Shown in pieces: positions 10,055-19,447 of a stretch of DNA of 64,000 bases; position 1 is the stretch's first letter, and each line of letters starts with the position of its first letter. The notes beneath the pieces are model-generated. The model saw nothing but the letters and a program-made list of their open reading frames with translations, was not told the DNA's origin and ran no database searches. The translations under genes were made by a program, and so were the position numbers. This stretch comes from Deinococcus sp045062605 (GTDB taxonomy: Bacteria > Deinococcota > Deinococci > Deinococcales > Deinococcaceae), in contig NZ_JBJGDW010000001.1 of the NCBI RefSeq assembly GCF_045062605.1, forward strand, positions 1-64,000. Direction: 5' to 3'.

Positions 10055-10100
10055 GGTTTACCTGTGCCTAGCTGAGGTAAACCACCCTGGCAGGTAAACC
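10055..10100. promoter_or_regulatory. Operator-like triad upstream of aceA
   Basis: GGTTTACCT (10055-10063) forms a perfect inverted repeat with AGGTAAACC (10075-10083), and the second arm is repeated directly at 10092-10100. The inverted arms are spaced 20 bp centre to centre and the direct copies 17 bp. The cluster lies 127-172 bp upstream of the aceA start. Probably a regulator-binding site; the regulator is unknown. Confidence 0.6.
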
Positions 10101-10152
10101 ACCTGATTCGATGCCCATTCAGAACCTAGTTACAGCTCCATCAATCCAGCGC

Positions 10153-10195
10153 AAAAAACCTCTCCACACGGATCAACGAAGCTCCACAGGAGAGG
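10153..10195 (-). terminator. Intrinsic terminator of the HAD hydrolase gene
   Basis: On the minus strand CCTCTCC (10195-10189) pairs with GGAGAGG (10165-10159) and is followed directly by TTTTTT. It lies about 20 bp past the stop of the HAD gene and should keep its transcript out of the aceA control region. Confidence 0.8.
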
Positions 10196-10215
10196 CGGGA
10201 AGAAAAGGCCGGGCG

Positions 10216-10848
10216 TCAGCTTTGGGTCTCTCCTGACTCCAGCCACTGCGCCAGCTCACGCTCAAACTCCTCGTGCACCTCGTGGTGGTACAGGATGCCG
10301 TGGAATCCGGCAGCGTTGGCGGCGTCGATGTTCTCCTGCACGTCGTCCACGAAGGCGGTCTGGGCGGCAGGCAATTCCATCGCCGCTTCCAGAGCCGCGA
10401 ACGACTCCGGCGCAGGCTTCTTGTGGCCCAGTTCGTTGCTGAAGACCAGGGCGTCGAAGCGGGCAAAACGGGGATCGGCGCGCAGATGATCACTGACCAC
10501 CGGGTAGTTATTGCTCAGCAGGCCCACGCGCACGCCAGGGGACAGGGCCGCAAGCGTGGCGTACATGGGCGCATGATCGACGATGCTGCCCAGGTACAGC
10601 GCCTCGAATTCGGCATAAGGCAGTGTGACGCCAGTTTCTTCCTGCATCACGGACCAGAAGTGGTCCAGGGGCCACGCGCCCACTTCCAGTTGCCGGACAT
10701 GGCGAAAATAACTTTCCCGAACACGCTCGACGGGTACGCCGCTGCGGTCCGCCACGTTCTGTGTGCTGCGCCCGTCGAAGGTGCCGACGGTAAACACGCC
10801 TCCCCAATCGAAGGCGACGTGACGGGCAATTGGGGTAAATTCATTCAC
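10216..10848 (-). CDS. HAD superfamily hydrolase (subfamily IA-like)
   Basis: 210 residues. Motif I is FDWGGVF, with the nucleophile Asp14; the usual second Asp is replaced by Gly16, as in the YihX glucose-1-phosphate phosphatase branch (DLGNV). Motif II is LLSNN, motif III is the lysine in GHKKPAPESF and motif IV is AFVDDVQENI, all intact. It is therefore probably an active small-molecule phosphatase, with unknown substrate. The GTG start has CACAAT 7 nt upstream, a variant of the leaderless -10. It is divergently arranged with the DHH phosphoesterase gene, with 270 bp between, and is followed by a good terminator. Confidence 0.86.
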   Translation of the reverse strand: MNEFTPIARHVAFDWGGVFTVGTFDGRSTQNVADRSGVPVERVRESYFRHVRQLEVGAWPLDHFWSVMQEETGVTLPYAEFEALYLGSIVDHAPMYATLAALSPGVRVGLLSNNYPVVSDHLRADPRFARFDALVFSNELGHKKPAPESFAALEAAMELPAAQTAFVDDVQENIDAANAAGFHGILYHHEVHEEFERELAQWLESGETQS

Positions 10849-11118
10849 GTTTGCGATTGTGGCGCACCCGGCGCTCAGATGACCCCGCTCTGTTCAGACC
10901 TGCACGCAACTCGGTAGATGAAAACAGAGCCGCCGATGACCTGGCATTTGAAAGTTCTCCCACAGGTCTATAGTTCGGCTAGCCCTCCCAGAAAGCGGGC
11001 AACTGACAGAACCTCCATCTCCTGCAACTGGAACGATTCAGTCGAATTCATTGACCGCCGTCCATGCAGAACACATGCGCTCAACATTTCTCTAATTTGG
11101 AGTCGTTATAGTTCAGGC
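10849..11118. other. Divergent intergenic region (HAD / DHH genes)
   Basis: 270 bp holding the two divergent leaderless-type promoters at its ends: CACAAT at 10856-10861 (minus) and TATAGT at 11107-11112 (plus). The middle is AT-richer than its surroundings and shows no convincing gene or palindrome. Confidence 0.5.
11107..11112 (+). promoter_or_regulatory. -10 hexamer (TATAGT) of DHH gene, leaderless type
   Basis: TATAGT ends 6 nt before GTG 11119. It favours this GTG over the in-frame ATG at 10918, whose extra 67 residues resemble no known domain. Confidence 0.6.
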
Positions 11119-12147
<1,029 letters not shown>

Positions 12148-12275
12148 ACCAGCAAGACTAAAAATCTAGCGTGCGAAATCCCGCCTGCCCGGCCAGCCAT
12201 CTCCTCGTGATTGCAGCCGGGTTTTCTGGCGTGTCCTGCCGGGTCTCCCAGCGAATATGCCTGGATCGGCGTCGT

Positions 12276-12569
12276 TCAACCTTCGGGGCGCTCACTTTCG
12301 GGATGCGCAGGCGTGGGCAGTTCGGCGGCGCGCATCAATTGCAGCTTGATCATGCCCAGGCGGCCCGGACTCAGGACGCCGCGCGCCAGCACCCGCCCGC
12401 CCAGGGCCAGCACGGGCACGTCGTCACCGTATTGCCGCCGCCATTCGGCGCTCGTATCCACATCCAGCAACTGGACCCGGAATTCCAGCCGCGCCAGATT
12501 CTCCTCGGCCTGCTCGCACAGGTGGCAGCCGGTTCGGGTGTAGAGGGTCAGCAGCGGCAATGGGGACAT
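12276..12569 (-). CDS. Glutaredoxin-like thiol protein (DUF836-type)
   Basis: 97 residues with a thioredoxin-like fold. The N-terminal strand runs into LLTLYTRTGCHLCEQAEENL, giving a CxxC active site (Cys-His-Leu-Cys). A cis-proline appears in DDVPVLALGG. Such proteins act as small cytosolic thiol-disulfide exchangers; the partner is unknown. The ATG at 12569 begins directly before the first strand. TAGCAT lies 11 nt upstream, so the transcript would carry only a few leader bases. An in-frame start at 12608 would overlap that promoter. The gene lies downstream of the NHL kinase gene and reads in the same direction, with 177 bp between. Confidence 0.85.
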   Translation of the reverse strand: MSPLPLLTLYTRTGCHLCEQAEENLARLEFRVQLLDVDTSAEWRRQYGDDVPVLALGGRVLARGVLSPGRLGMIKLQLMRAAELPTPAHPESERPEG

Positions 12570-12746
12570 GGGCGCTTCCGATGCTAGAGCATCTTGCAGG
12601 AGAGTCACCCTGCACGGTGAGGCTGGAACGGTTTCGAGATCGGCCCGGGAAGTCGCGCCTCTGATCAGAGTTCACATGACCACTGTTCAGAGGCTGGCGG
12701 CGGCCTGGGGGCCGGGTTGCGCTGAGGTAGCCTGCTCCTCACCGGG

Positions 12747-14876
12747 CTAAACAGGGCTGAGTCTTTCGGCCACCGACTTGCCGGGATGGGACTGGCCCGC
12801 ACCGGACTGGGGGCGGTTCAGCAGCGTCATGGCCTGTACCGGGGCGTACATGTCGCGGCTGGAGATGGGATCGCCCGCGCTGGAGATGGTCCGCAGGACC
12901 TGCCCGCCCTGACGCACGGCGTAGATCTGGCCCTCCGGTCCCACGCTGATCAGCCACGGGGCCTCGGTGGGTTCGCCCACCAGGGTATCCAGCGAGAAGG
13001 TCACGCCGGGGGTGCCGTCGGCCTCGATCTTGCGGAGTTTGCGCGCCACGCCGTCCACGATGTACACCGCGCCGTGGCGGTCCACCCCGAGACCTTCCAG
13101 CGTCCGCAGGCCCTCGCTGTGACGGTCCAGCCGGAAGGCGTAACGGCTGAGGTACTCGCCCTGCGCGGTAAACTTCTGGACCTCGTTGTTGCCGGTGTCC
13201 AGCACGTACAGGTGACCGTCGGGCGAGGCCACCAGACGGCGCGGCTTGTCGAAGCGGCCCAGACCCTGCCCGCGCCCGCCGAAACGCCGCACGAACTGCC
13301 CGGCGGTGTTGTACACGACGATATGGTGCGCCTCACCGTCCAGCACGTAGATGTGGCCCTGCGTGAAGGCGATGTCCAGTGGTTGCAGCAGTTCACCCTC
13401 GCCCAGACCGTAGGGGCCGAAAGACAGCAACTCCTGGCCCTGTGGGTCCAGCTTGCGGACCAGCGCCCCCGACTTGCCCTGGCGGTATTCCTGCAAGGTC
13501 ACGTACAGGTTGCCGTCCGCGTCTCCGGCCAGCGCATTGGGCACGCTGGGCAGGCCCTGCGAGGTGCTGCCGCCCTGATCGCACAGGCTGGCGCGCAGCT
13601 TGCCGTGCAAGTCCAGCAATCTCACGGTGCCGCGCTTTTCCTGCACGCTCATGGCAAGGGCCAGCGGATCGCTGAAGACATCGTCGCTCAGCACGCCCGC
13701 ATCGATACGGGTGATCACCTCGTCCAGGGTGGGGCGATGCGCCGGGTCCTTCTCGATCATGTTCAGGATCAGGTCGTTCAGGCGGCCCGGCACTTCCAGC
13801 CGCACCTGCTTGGGCGGCTTGGGGGATTCAAAGACCTGCTGATGCACCACGGCCTCGTAGCTGCCCCGGAAGGCGGTCTGGCCGCTGACCATCTCGTAGG
13901 CCAGCAGGCCCAGCGAATACACGTCGCTGCGGGCGTCCACGCGGTTGCCCTTGGCCTGCTCGGGGGCCATGTAGATCGGCGTGCCCACCCGCGCGCCGGT
14001 CATGGTCAGCCGGGTCAGCACCTTGCCCACCGCGATGCCGAAGTCCATCAGCTTGACGCCACCCTCGCGCAGTTGGCCGTCATGAAAGGCGTTCTTGAGC
14101 ATCATCACGTTGCCGGGTTTGATGTCTCGGTGAACGACGTTCTGCATGTGAATGTGGCGCAGTGCGTCCGCCAGTGCGCGGATCACCTGCACCGACTCTT
14201 TGAAGCCCAGGGTGCTGTCTTCTAGCAGGGCTTCCAGGCTGTCGCCGTCCAGGAATTCCATGGCGATGTAATGCTCGGGGTCCTGCATGCGGTAGTCGTA
14301 GACCCGCACGATGTTGGGGTGGCTAAAGCGTTTGAGGACTTCCGCCTCGCGGTAGAAGCGCTTGACGAATTTGGCGTCGGCCAGGTACTTTTCCTGCGGC
14401 ACTTTCAGGGCCACGATGCGCCCGTCGCTGTTGCGCTTGGCGCGGTACACGCTGCCCATCCCGCCGATACCGATGCGGTCCATGACCTCGTAATCCTGGA
14501 ATTTGAGGTCCGAATTGGTGGCTGCCAGTGTGCTGCGGCGCGTCAGGGTGGGTGTGCGCGACACCCGCGTGGGCTTGCCGGCAGGCGGCCTGCTTTCCTT
14601 GCGGCGCGCGGGCTGCGCGGGCAGGTCAGAGGACTGCCGCAGCGAGATCAGACTGCCGCTCACGATCACGGCCAGCACGCTCAATGCGCCCTGCGCCCGG
14701 TCCAGCGCGGCGGTCCAGGGACTGCCCTGCGCCGCGCTGCTGTGCGCCAGCACGATCAACGTGGCCACCAGCCCCAGCCCCAGCAAGGTGGCCAGGACGC
14801 TCAGCGCGCGCTCCGGAAAGCGGATTAGCAGCAGCAGGCCCACCACGAACAGAGCCGCCAGCACCAGGACGGTCAC
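12747..14876 (-). CDS. Membrane Ser/Thr protein kinase with C-terminal NHL-type beta-propeller
   Basis: 709 residues. Three hydrophobic segments (about 1-19, 26-45 and 64-80) anchor the N-terminus. The kinase domain spans about 129-390: glycine loop GIGGMGSVYRA, Lys158 in VALKVP, catalytic HRD at 249-251 (HRDIKPGN), DFG at 278-280 and activation loop ending GTPIYMAPE. All key residues are present. From about 400 the protein is a propeller of NHL-like units (ALAGDADGNLYVT, PRRLVASPDGHLYVLDTGNN, LGVDRHGAVYIVDG). No membrane segment separates kinase and propeller, so topology places both on the same side, presumably cytoplasmic. GTG 14876 overlaps the stop of a 16-codon upstream frame (GTGA). 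Confidence 0.92.
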   Translation of the reverse strand: MTVLVLAALFVVGLLLLIRFPERALSVLATLLGLGLVATLIVLAHSSAAQGSPWTAALDRAQGALSVLAVIVSGSLISLRQSSDLPAQPARRKESRPPAGKPTRVSRTPTLTRRSTLAATNSDLKFQDYEVMDRIGIGGMGSVYRAKRNSDGRIVALKVPQEKYLADAKFVKRFYREAEVLKRFSHPNIVRVYDYRMQDPEHYIAMEFLDGDSLEALLEDSTLGFKESVQVIRALADALRHIHMQNVVHRDIKPGNVMMLKNAFHDGQLREGGVKLMDFGIAVGKVLTRLTMTGARVGTPIYMAPEQAKGNRVDARSDVYSLGLLAYEMVSGQTAFRGSYEAVVHQQVFESPKPPKQVRLEVPGRLNDLILNMIEKDPAHRPTLDEVITRIDAGVLSDDVFSDPLALAMSVQEKRGTVRLLDLHGKLRASLCDQGGSTSQGLPSVPNALAGDADGNLYVTLQEYRQGKSGALVRKLDPQGQELLSFGPYGLGEGELLQPLDIAFTQGHIYVLDGEAHHIVVYNTAGQFVRRFGGRGQGLGRFDKPRRLVASPDGHLYVLDTGNNEVQKFTAQGEYLSRYAFRLDRHSEGLRTLEGLGVDRHGAVYIVDGVARKLRKIEADGTPGVTFSLDTLVGEPTEAPWLISVGPEGQIYAVRQGGQVLRTISSAGDPISSRDMYAPVQAMTLLNRPQSGAGQSHPGKSVAERLSPV

Positions 14877-14923
14877 GGGCGCTGGACTCGGCTGAGCAGG
14901 GGCAGGGTACAGGAGTGGGTCAT
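14873..14923 (-). CDS. Possible leader peptide upstream of NHL kinase
   Basis: A 16-codon frame, MTHSCTLPLLSRVQRP, begins at ATG 14923 and ends with a TGA sharing four bases (GTGA) with the kinase start. GGAG lies 5 nt before this ATG and TATAAC (14932-14937) 8 nt before it, so it is the first start on the predicted transcript. It may couple translation of the kinase or simply set its start. No function is recognisable and chance is not excluded. Confidence 0.35.
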   Translation of the reverse strand: MTHSCTLPLLSRVQRP

Positions 14924-15128
14924 CTCACTCCGTTATACCCTTCAGTCCCTTGCGCCACACTTACAAACAGGGGACCGGGCCCCTTGGAGCGTGAAAAACC
15001 TCGCACCCCTCAAAAGCAGGCCGGGAAGGCAGCGCTGTCAGCGAGAACAGCCCTGTGCTGGAGACGTTCTCACGCCCGGCAACACGATTGTTTTCCCCGG
15101 TACTCCCAGACAGATTCTCCCCGGAGCG

Positions 15129-16160
15129 TCAGGATGCCTCTCCCCCGTCCGTCCCGCCCAGTTCGTTGAGTTCCCGTTCGGCCTCTTTCTTGATGGGGTT
15201 GCGGCGGGTCAGTGGCGTTTCGGCATCCTTACCCAGTACACCCTCATCACTTTGAGTGGGGGCGGGCAAAAAACGGGTGCCCAGCGCCAGCAGATCGGCG
15301 GTGAGCTGCGGGGCCAGCGCCTGGGCGTACTTGAGCAACACCGCAGAACCGCCGATAAGGGCCTCGGCGTCGCCGCGCACCAGGGCGTCCACCATCCGCC
15401 GGGCGGCTTCACGGGCATCCAGCGAGATCAGCGGGAAATTATCCACCGTGGCGAAGAGCGCGTATTCCTTCTGGGCCTGCCCCTTGACCTCGGCCTGTCG
15501 CGGGCTGCCCGTTCGCATCACCGTGGGAAGAACGGTGGTCACGCCGATGCCTTCCCCGGCCAGTTCGGCGCGCAGGGCCTGCCCGATGCCCGTCAGGGCG
15601 AACTTGCTGACGCTGTAGGGGGCCAGATGCGGCACCGCCACCTTGCCGCCCACCGAGGACACCAGCAGCACCCGCCCGCCCCGGCGGCGCAGTTCGGGCA
15701 CGGCAAGCCGGGTCAGCAGCAGCGGCGCGAAGGCGTTGACCTCCATGCTCCGGCGGAAGTCGGCCTCGGTCATGTTGGCCAGCGGTCCGCTCTGAATCAG
15801 GCCCGCGTTGTTGACCAGCACATCCAGGCCGCCGTGAAGGCGCGTGACCTCGGCCAGGGCGCGGCGCTGATCATCCTCACGGGTCACGTCGCCCGCCACG
15901 GTCTGCACCCGCCTGCCCCCGCCGAGTCGCTGGGCCGCACGCTCCAGTTCGGCAGGATCGCGCGCCATCAGCGTAAGAGTGGCCCCACGCTTCAGAAACT
16001 CGGCGGCCAGCGCCAGCCCCAGACCGCGCGAACCGCCCGTGATCAGGACACTCTTGCCGGTCAGATCGTAAGGCGGGATGAACTTGCGGCGCATGACGAT
16101 GGCCGTGACCGCCGCCGCCAGGATCAGTCGTCTGGGAATCAATCGCCTAGGAATTCGCAT
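15129..16160 (-). CDS. Short-chain dehydrogenase/reductase with N-terminal membrane anchor
   Basis: 343 residues. A short hydrophobic stretch (LILAAAVTAIVM) precedes a classical SDR domain: nucleotide loop TGGSRGLGLALA, NNAG, a serine in VLLVSSVGG and the YSVSK catalytic Tyr/Lys pair. After the domain come about 90 residues without a known fold, ending in a charged tail. Membrane-anchored SDRs of this layout often act on lipids or retinoid-like alcohols; the substrate is not evident here. ATG 16160 is chosen because CACAAT lies 6 nt upstream (16167-16172). It is downstream of the M42 peptidase gene and in the same direction. Confidence 0.88.
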   Translation of the reverse strand: MRIPRRLIPRRLILAAAVTAIVMRRKFIPPYDLTGKSVLITGGSRGLGLALAAEFLKRGATLTLMARDPAELERAAQRLGGGRRVQTVAGDVTREDDQRRALAEVTRLHGGLDVLVNNAGLIQSGPLANMTEADFRRSMEVNAFAPLLLTRLAVPELRRRGGRVLLVSSVGGKVAVPHLAPYSVSKFALTGIGQALRAELAGEGIGVTTVLPTVMRTGSPRQAEVKGQAQKEYALFATVDNFPLISLDAREAARRMVDALVRGDAEALIGGSAVLLKYAQALAPQLTADLLALGTRFLPAPTQSDEGVLGKDAETPLTRRNPIKKEAERELNELGGTDGGEAS

Positions 16161-16280
16161 TCCCGCATTGTGGAGTCTGGTCTGGACACGCGGGCAACGG
16201 GTCAAGACCCGCTCAAGACGCCAGGGCAGCAGGCTGAAGCCTGTGAAGGGAACCGGGAGAGCGGTCCGCCTGACGACTCC

Positions 16281-16350
16281 TGAGACGGATGCCGTCTCTC
16301 TCGTATCCGCCCGGCTTAAACCATTGCCAGCGATTTAATCGGACCCAGTT
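16281..16350. repeat. Degenerate family 1 repeat, copy 3
   Basis: The left end GAGACGGATGCCGTCTCTCT resembles the family 1 terminus at 60925 (GATACGGATTCCGTCTGTTT), and the right part, read on the minus strand, contains TCCGATTAAA as in copy 1. It is only about 70 bp long and so has lost its centre. The minus-strand M42 peptidase gene ends inside it (GAT TAA), parallel to the gene ending GAT TGA in copy 2. Confidence 0.5.
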
Positions 16351-17459
16351 TCGTCCAGCGCCACGAAACGCAGGTCCAGGTCAGGAAGGTCGTGCAGGAA
16401 ACCTTCCAGCAGGGCCACGGCCCCTTCCAGATCGCGGCTGTCCAGCACCTCGACGGGGCTGTGCGTGTAGCGGTTGACCACCGAAACGGCCCCGGTTGGC
16501 ACGCCCTGACCCAGATATTGCAAGGCTCCGGCGTCGGTGCCGATCCCCTTGAGGACCTCACGCTGCACGTCTATGCCCCGTTTGCGGGCCGCACCGAGCA
16601 GGCCCCGGCGAATGGCCGGGTGCGCCTGGGTCGAGGCGTCCATCATCTTGACGGTGGGGCCAGCGCCCAGTTGTAGATGCGGCCCGGAGAACTCGGGCGT
16701 ATCGTCGGCGGCGGTCATATCCAGGGCCAGCGCCACGTCAACCTGAATGTGACGGGCCAGGGCAGACACGCCGCGCAGGCCGACTTCCTCCTGCACCGAG
16801 AACACCAGGACCAGCGTGACTGGCGGCGGCGTCTCGTGGAAGCGTTCCAGGAGGGTTAGCAGCACGGCGCAGCCTGCCCGGTCATCCAGGGCGTGCGCGG
16901 TGTAGCGGCCCGTCTGGCGGCCCAGTTCGGTCAGGCTGCCGACAAAGCCCACCGGATCACCGACGGCCACGCCCATACCCAGGACCTCCTGACGGCTGCG
17001 TGCGCCAATATCCACGTACAGGCTGGCGTAGGGGACGACGTTTGCGCGGTCGGCGTCACCCAGCAGGTGGGCACTTTTGGTGCCGATGACGCCCAGCAAT
17101 CGCTCGCCGCTGTCGGTGCGAATCCAGACGCGCTGCGCCGGGAGAATCCGGTCATCCAGGCCGCCGAGCTTTTCCAGACGCAAAAACCCGTCGCCGCCGA
17201 TCTTGTAGACACGGAAGCCCACCTCGTCCATATGCGCCGAGATGACGCAGCGCCGCGCATCAGCCTGGGCAGCGTGGCGCACGGCAATTACGTTGCCGAA
17301 AGCGTCCACGTCAAGGGTGTCGGCGTGGGGACGGGCGGCCTTGACCACCAGTTGCACTACGTCTTCTTCGGACCCGCTGGGTCCAGTGGCTTCCACCAGC
17401 GCTTGCAGATGCTTCATCACAGAGGTGAGAACGGAATTCTGGGGGACGAGTTCGGTCAT
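16335..17459 (-). CDS. M42 family metallo-aminopeptidase (glutamyl aminopeptidase/endoglucanase-like)
   Basis: 374 residues. Binuclear zinc ligands are visible in order: ISAHMDEVGF (His, Asp), ALDDRAGC (bridging Asp), VQEEVGLRG (catalytic Glu plus ligand Glu), ALDMTAADD (Asp) and a C-terminal NRYTHSPVE (His). The family forms large cytosolic tetrahedral aminopeptidases that finish peptide degradation. ATG 17459 has AAGGA with suitable spacing. The open frame could extend to 17507 without support. The last two codons and stop fall within a degenerate family 1 repeat, so the C-terminal TGSD may be partly repeat-derived. Confidence 0.93.
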   Translation of the reverse strand: MTELVPQNSVLTSVMKHLQALVEATGPSGSEEDVVQLVVKAARPHADTLDVDAFGNVIAVRHAAQADARRCVISAHMDEVGFRVYKIGGDGFLRLEKLGGLDDRILPAQRVWIRTDSGERLLGVIGTKSAHLLGDADRANVVPYASLYVDIGARSRQEVLGMGVAVGDPVGFVGSLTELGRQTGRYTAHALDDRAGCAVLLTLLERFHETPPPVTLVLVFSVQEEVGLRGVSALARHIQVDVALALDMTAADDTPEFSGPHLQLGAGPTVKMMDASTQAHPAIRRGLLGAARKRGIDVQREVLKGIGTDAGALQYLGQGVPTGAVSVVNRYTHSPVEVLDSRDLEGAVALLEGFLHDLPDLDLRFVALDETGSD

Positions 17460-17667
17460 CAGGGTCTTCCTTGAGTGGCGCAGTTGAGGAGGGGGCGGGA
17501 GTCGCAAGGGCCAGAAGCTGAGGATGTCCCGGCGGCGCGCACTTGACGTTCAGCCACCACACGGTTTTCGCACTGCCCGAATTCTATTGGCCTCATCTTC
17601 CCGAGGTGCTGCGGCCACGCGGGGGCATGATCCGGTAGGCAACGTCAAGCAGTTTGGGGGCAGAAAA
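17460..17667. other. Intergenic region before ddrB, no clear feature
   Basis: Part of a 500-bp gap between the M42 and ddrB genes. No gene, hairpin or repeat is convincing in this portion. A short plus-strand frame follows at 17668. Confidence 0.4.
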
Positions 17668-17814
17668 ATGCCCCTGCTGGTGGCGACGCTGGCCTACAGA
17701 GCGAACCCGCAGACCCAGGTGATCGGAATCATGGGGCCGTATCTGAAACGTCAGGATGTGAACGCCAATATCGGGCGGCAGATCGGGGCTGTTTCGGAAA
17801 TCACCACCGACTGA
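17668..17814 (+). CDS. Doubtful small ORF or gene remnant
   Basis: A 48-codon frame with non-repetitive, protein-like composition (ATLAYRANPQTQVIGIMGPY, then IGRQIGAVSEI). The frame stays open upstream to 17524 with less protein-like content. No ribosome site or leaderless -10 is close to the ATG. It may be a relic of a longer gene or chance. I recognise no family. Confidence 0.25.
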   Translation: MPLLVATLAYRANPQTQVIGIMGPYLKRQDVNANIGRQIGAVSEITTD

Positions 17815-17960
17815 CTCGCATCAGGACAGCAGGGCAGATGACGGCTGGCGCAAAGCCACTTCCGAAAACCACCTGCGCCCTGTCCACCCCTCCTGGCCGC
17901 TCCGCAGGCGATCACAAATCCGCTCACCCAGCAGACTTTAGTGTTCACGCCGAATCACGG

Positions 17961-18503
<543 letters not shown>

Positions 18504-18514
18504 TTGGACCTCCC

Positions 18515-18531
18515 TTACGTAAATAACATAA
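18515..18531 (-). promoter_or_regulatory. RDRM-like (radiation/desiccation response) operator of ddrB
   Basis: On the minus strand TTATGTTATTTACGTAA matches the 17-bp RDRM consensus TTATGTCATTGACATAA at 14 positions. It lies 12 bp upstream of the ddrB start, touching the Shine-Dalgarno sequence, and a TATGTT -10 candidate overlaps its upstream end. DdrO is the known RDRM-binding repressor. Confidence 0.88.
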
Positions 18532-18601
18532 CATAGTTTGGGTGGTGCTGTGCCAGAAGATGCCTGAATGTCTAACCGTCAAAACGCGGCGCATCCTGTG
18601 G

Positions 18602-19447
18602 TCAGGCAGTTTGAGGGTCTCTCGTCAGCACGTAGTACACCCGCTCGCCATCGGCGGCCACATCTGTAACCACGTAGCCGCGCCCCATGTACTCGCCCAG
18701 CACCTCGCGCAGCGCCAGCCGCCAGCCGAGGCGCTGCGCCTCGTTCATCAGTTCGGCCTTGCGGGGAACCTCGGCCAGCACTTGCAGGTCATTCAGATTC
18801 AACCTCGGCGCGTCCGGTTCCTCGCCCTCCGGCACAGCGGCCAGCACCACCTCGCCGTCTGGGGCGGGGGGCGGGTGGGCGGCGCGGGGCTGAGACAGGT
18901 CCCATTCGATCATCAATCGGTCTGCGGGAAAAGCGGTGGCCGGATCGTCGCCCATCGCGTACCAGTCGGGATGATAGGACACGGCCCGCGCGCCCAGCTT
19001 GCCCAGATTCAGGCGGGCGTTGCGGGCGATCAGCGGGTCGAAGGTCCAGGTCATGCGCTGTATTCCCTGCGCCAGCACCCGCTCACGCTGCGCGTACTTG
19101 AGGGCCACCGCCAGCCCGCTGCCGCGCCAGTCGGGGTGGACCGCCAGCAGGTGCGAGTGATGCCACAGTTGCCCGCCCACCAGCGCCGGAAAGCCGTAGG
19201 CCAGCCCGAAGGGAAGCTGCGGCCCGCCTTCGGGCGCGTCTGCCGCATAAGCGCCCAGCACCACGCCGCCGCACACCGAGCTGATGCGGAACATGCTGCT
19301 GGGCAGCACCTCGCGGTCCGGGTAGCCCCAGGCGTCCACCTGCACCCCCTCCAGGCCGCGCATGGCCCAGGGATCGATCACGTCGCGGATCACGTAGGGG
19401 CGTTTCGGGAGCGGAGCTTCTGGAACGGGGCCGGAGGCAGCGCTCAA
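18602..19447 (-). CDS. GNAT-like acyltransferase (COG3375-type), partner of the racemase
   Basis: 281 residues with a GNAT core: LLAVHPDWRGSGLAVALKYAQRERVLAQGI holds the acetyl-CoA loop (R-G-S-G-L-A). Proteins of this type are commonly encoded beside N-succinylamino acid racemases, where the pair is thought to convert D-amino acids to L-forms through N-succinyl intermediates. Here the start codon overlaps the racemase stop by four bases (ATGA), so the two are translationally coupled. It is followed by the ddrB control region but transcribed in the same direction. The succinyl-transferase role is inferred from context, not from residues. Confidence 0.83.
   Translation of the reverse strand: MSAASGPVPEAPLPKRPYVIRDVIDPWAMRGLEGVQVDAWGYPDREVLPSSMFRISSVCGGVVLGAYAADAPEGGPQLPFGLAYGFPALVGGQLWHHSHLLAVHPDWRGSGLAVALKYAQRERVLAQGIQRMTWTFDPLIARNARLNLGKLGARAVSYHPDWYAMGDDPATAFPADRLMIEWDLSQPRAAHPPPAPDGEVVLAAVPEGEEPDAPRLNLNDLQVLAEVPRKAELMNEAQRLGWRLALREVLGEYMGRGYVVTDVAADGERVYYVLTRDPQTA

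Noticed and set aside
10918..11118. Extra 67 N-terminal residues for the DHH phosphoesterase
   Set aside because: The region resembles no domain and contains the -10 that serves GTG 11119.
12786..14225. 479-codon frame antisense to the NHL kinase
   Set aside because: His/Gln/Val-rich shadow of a clear kinase gene; no ribosome site or leaderless -10.
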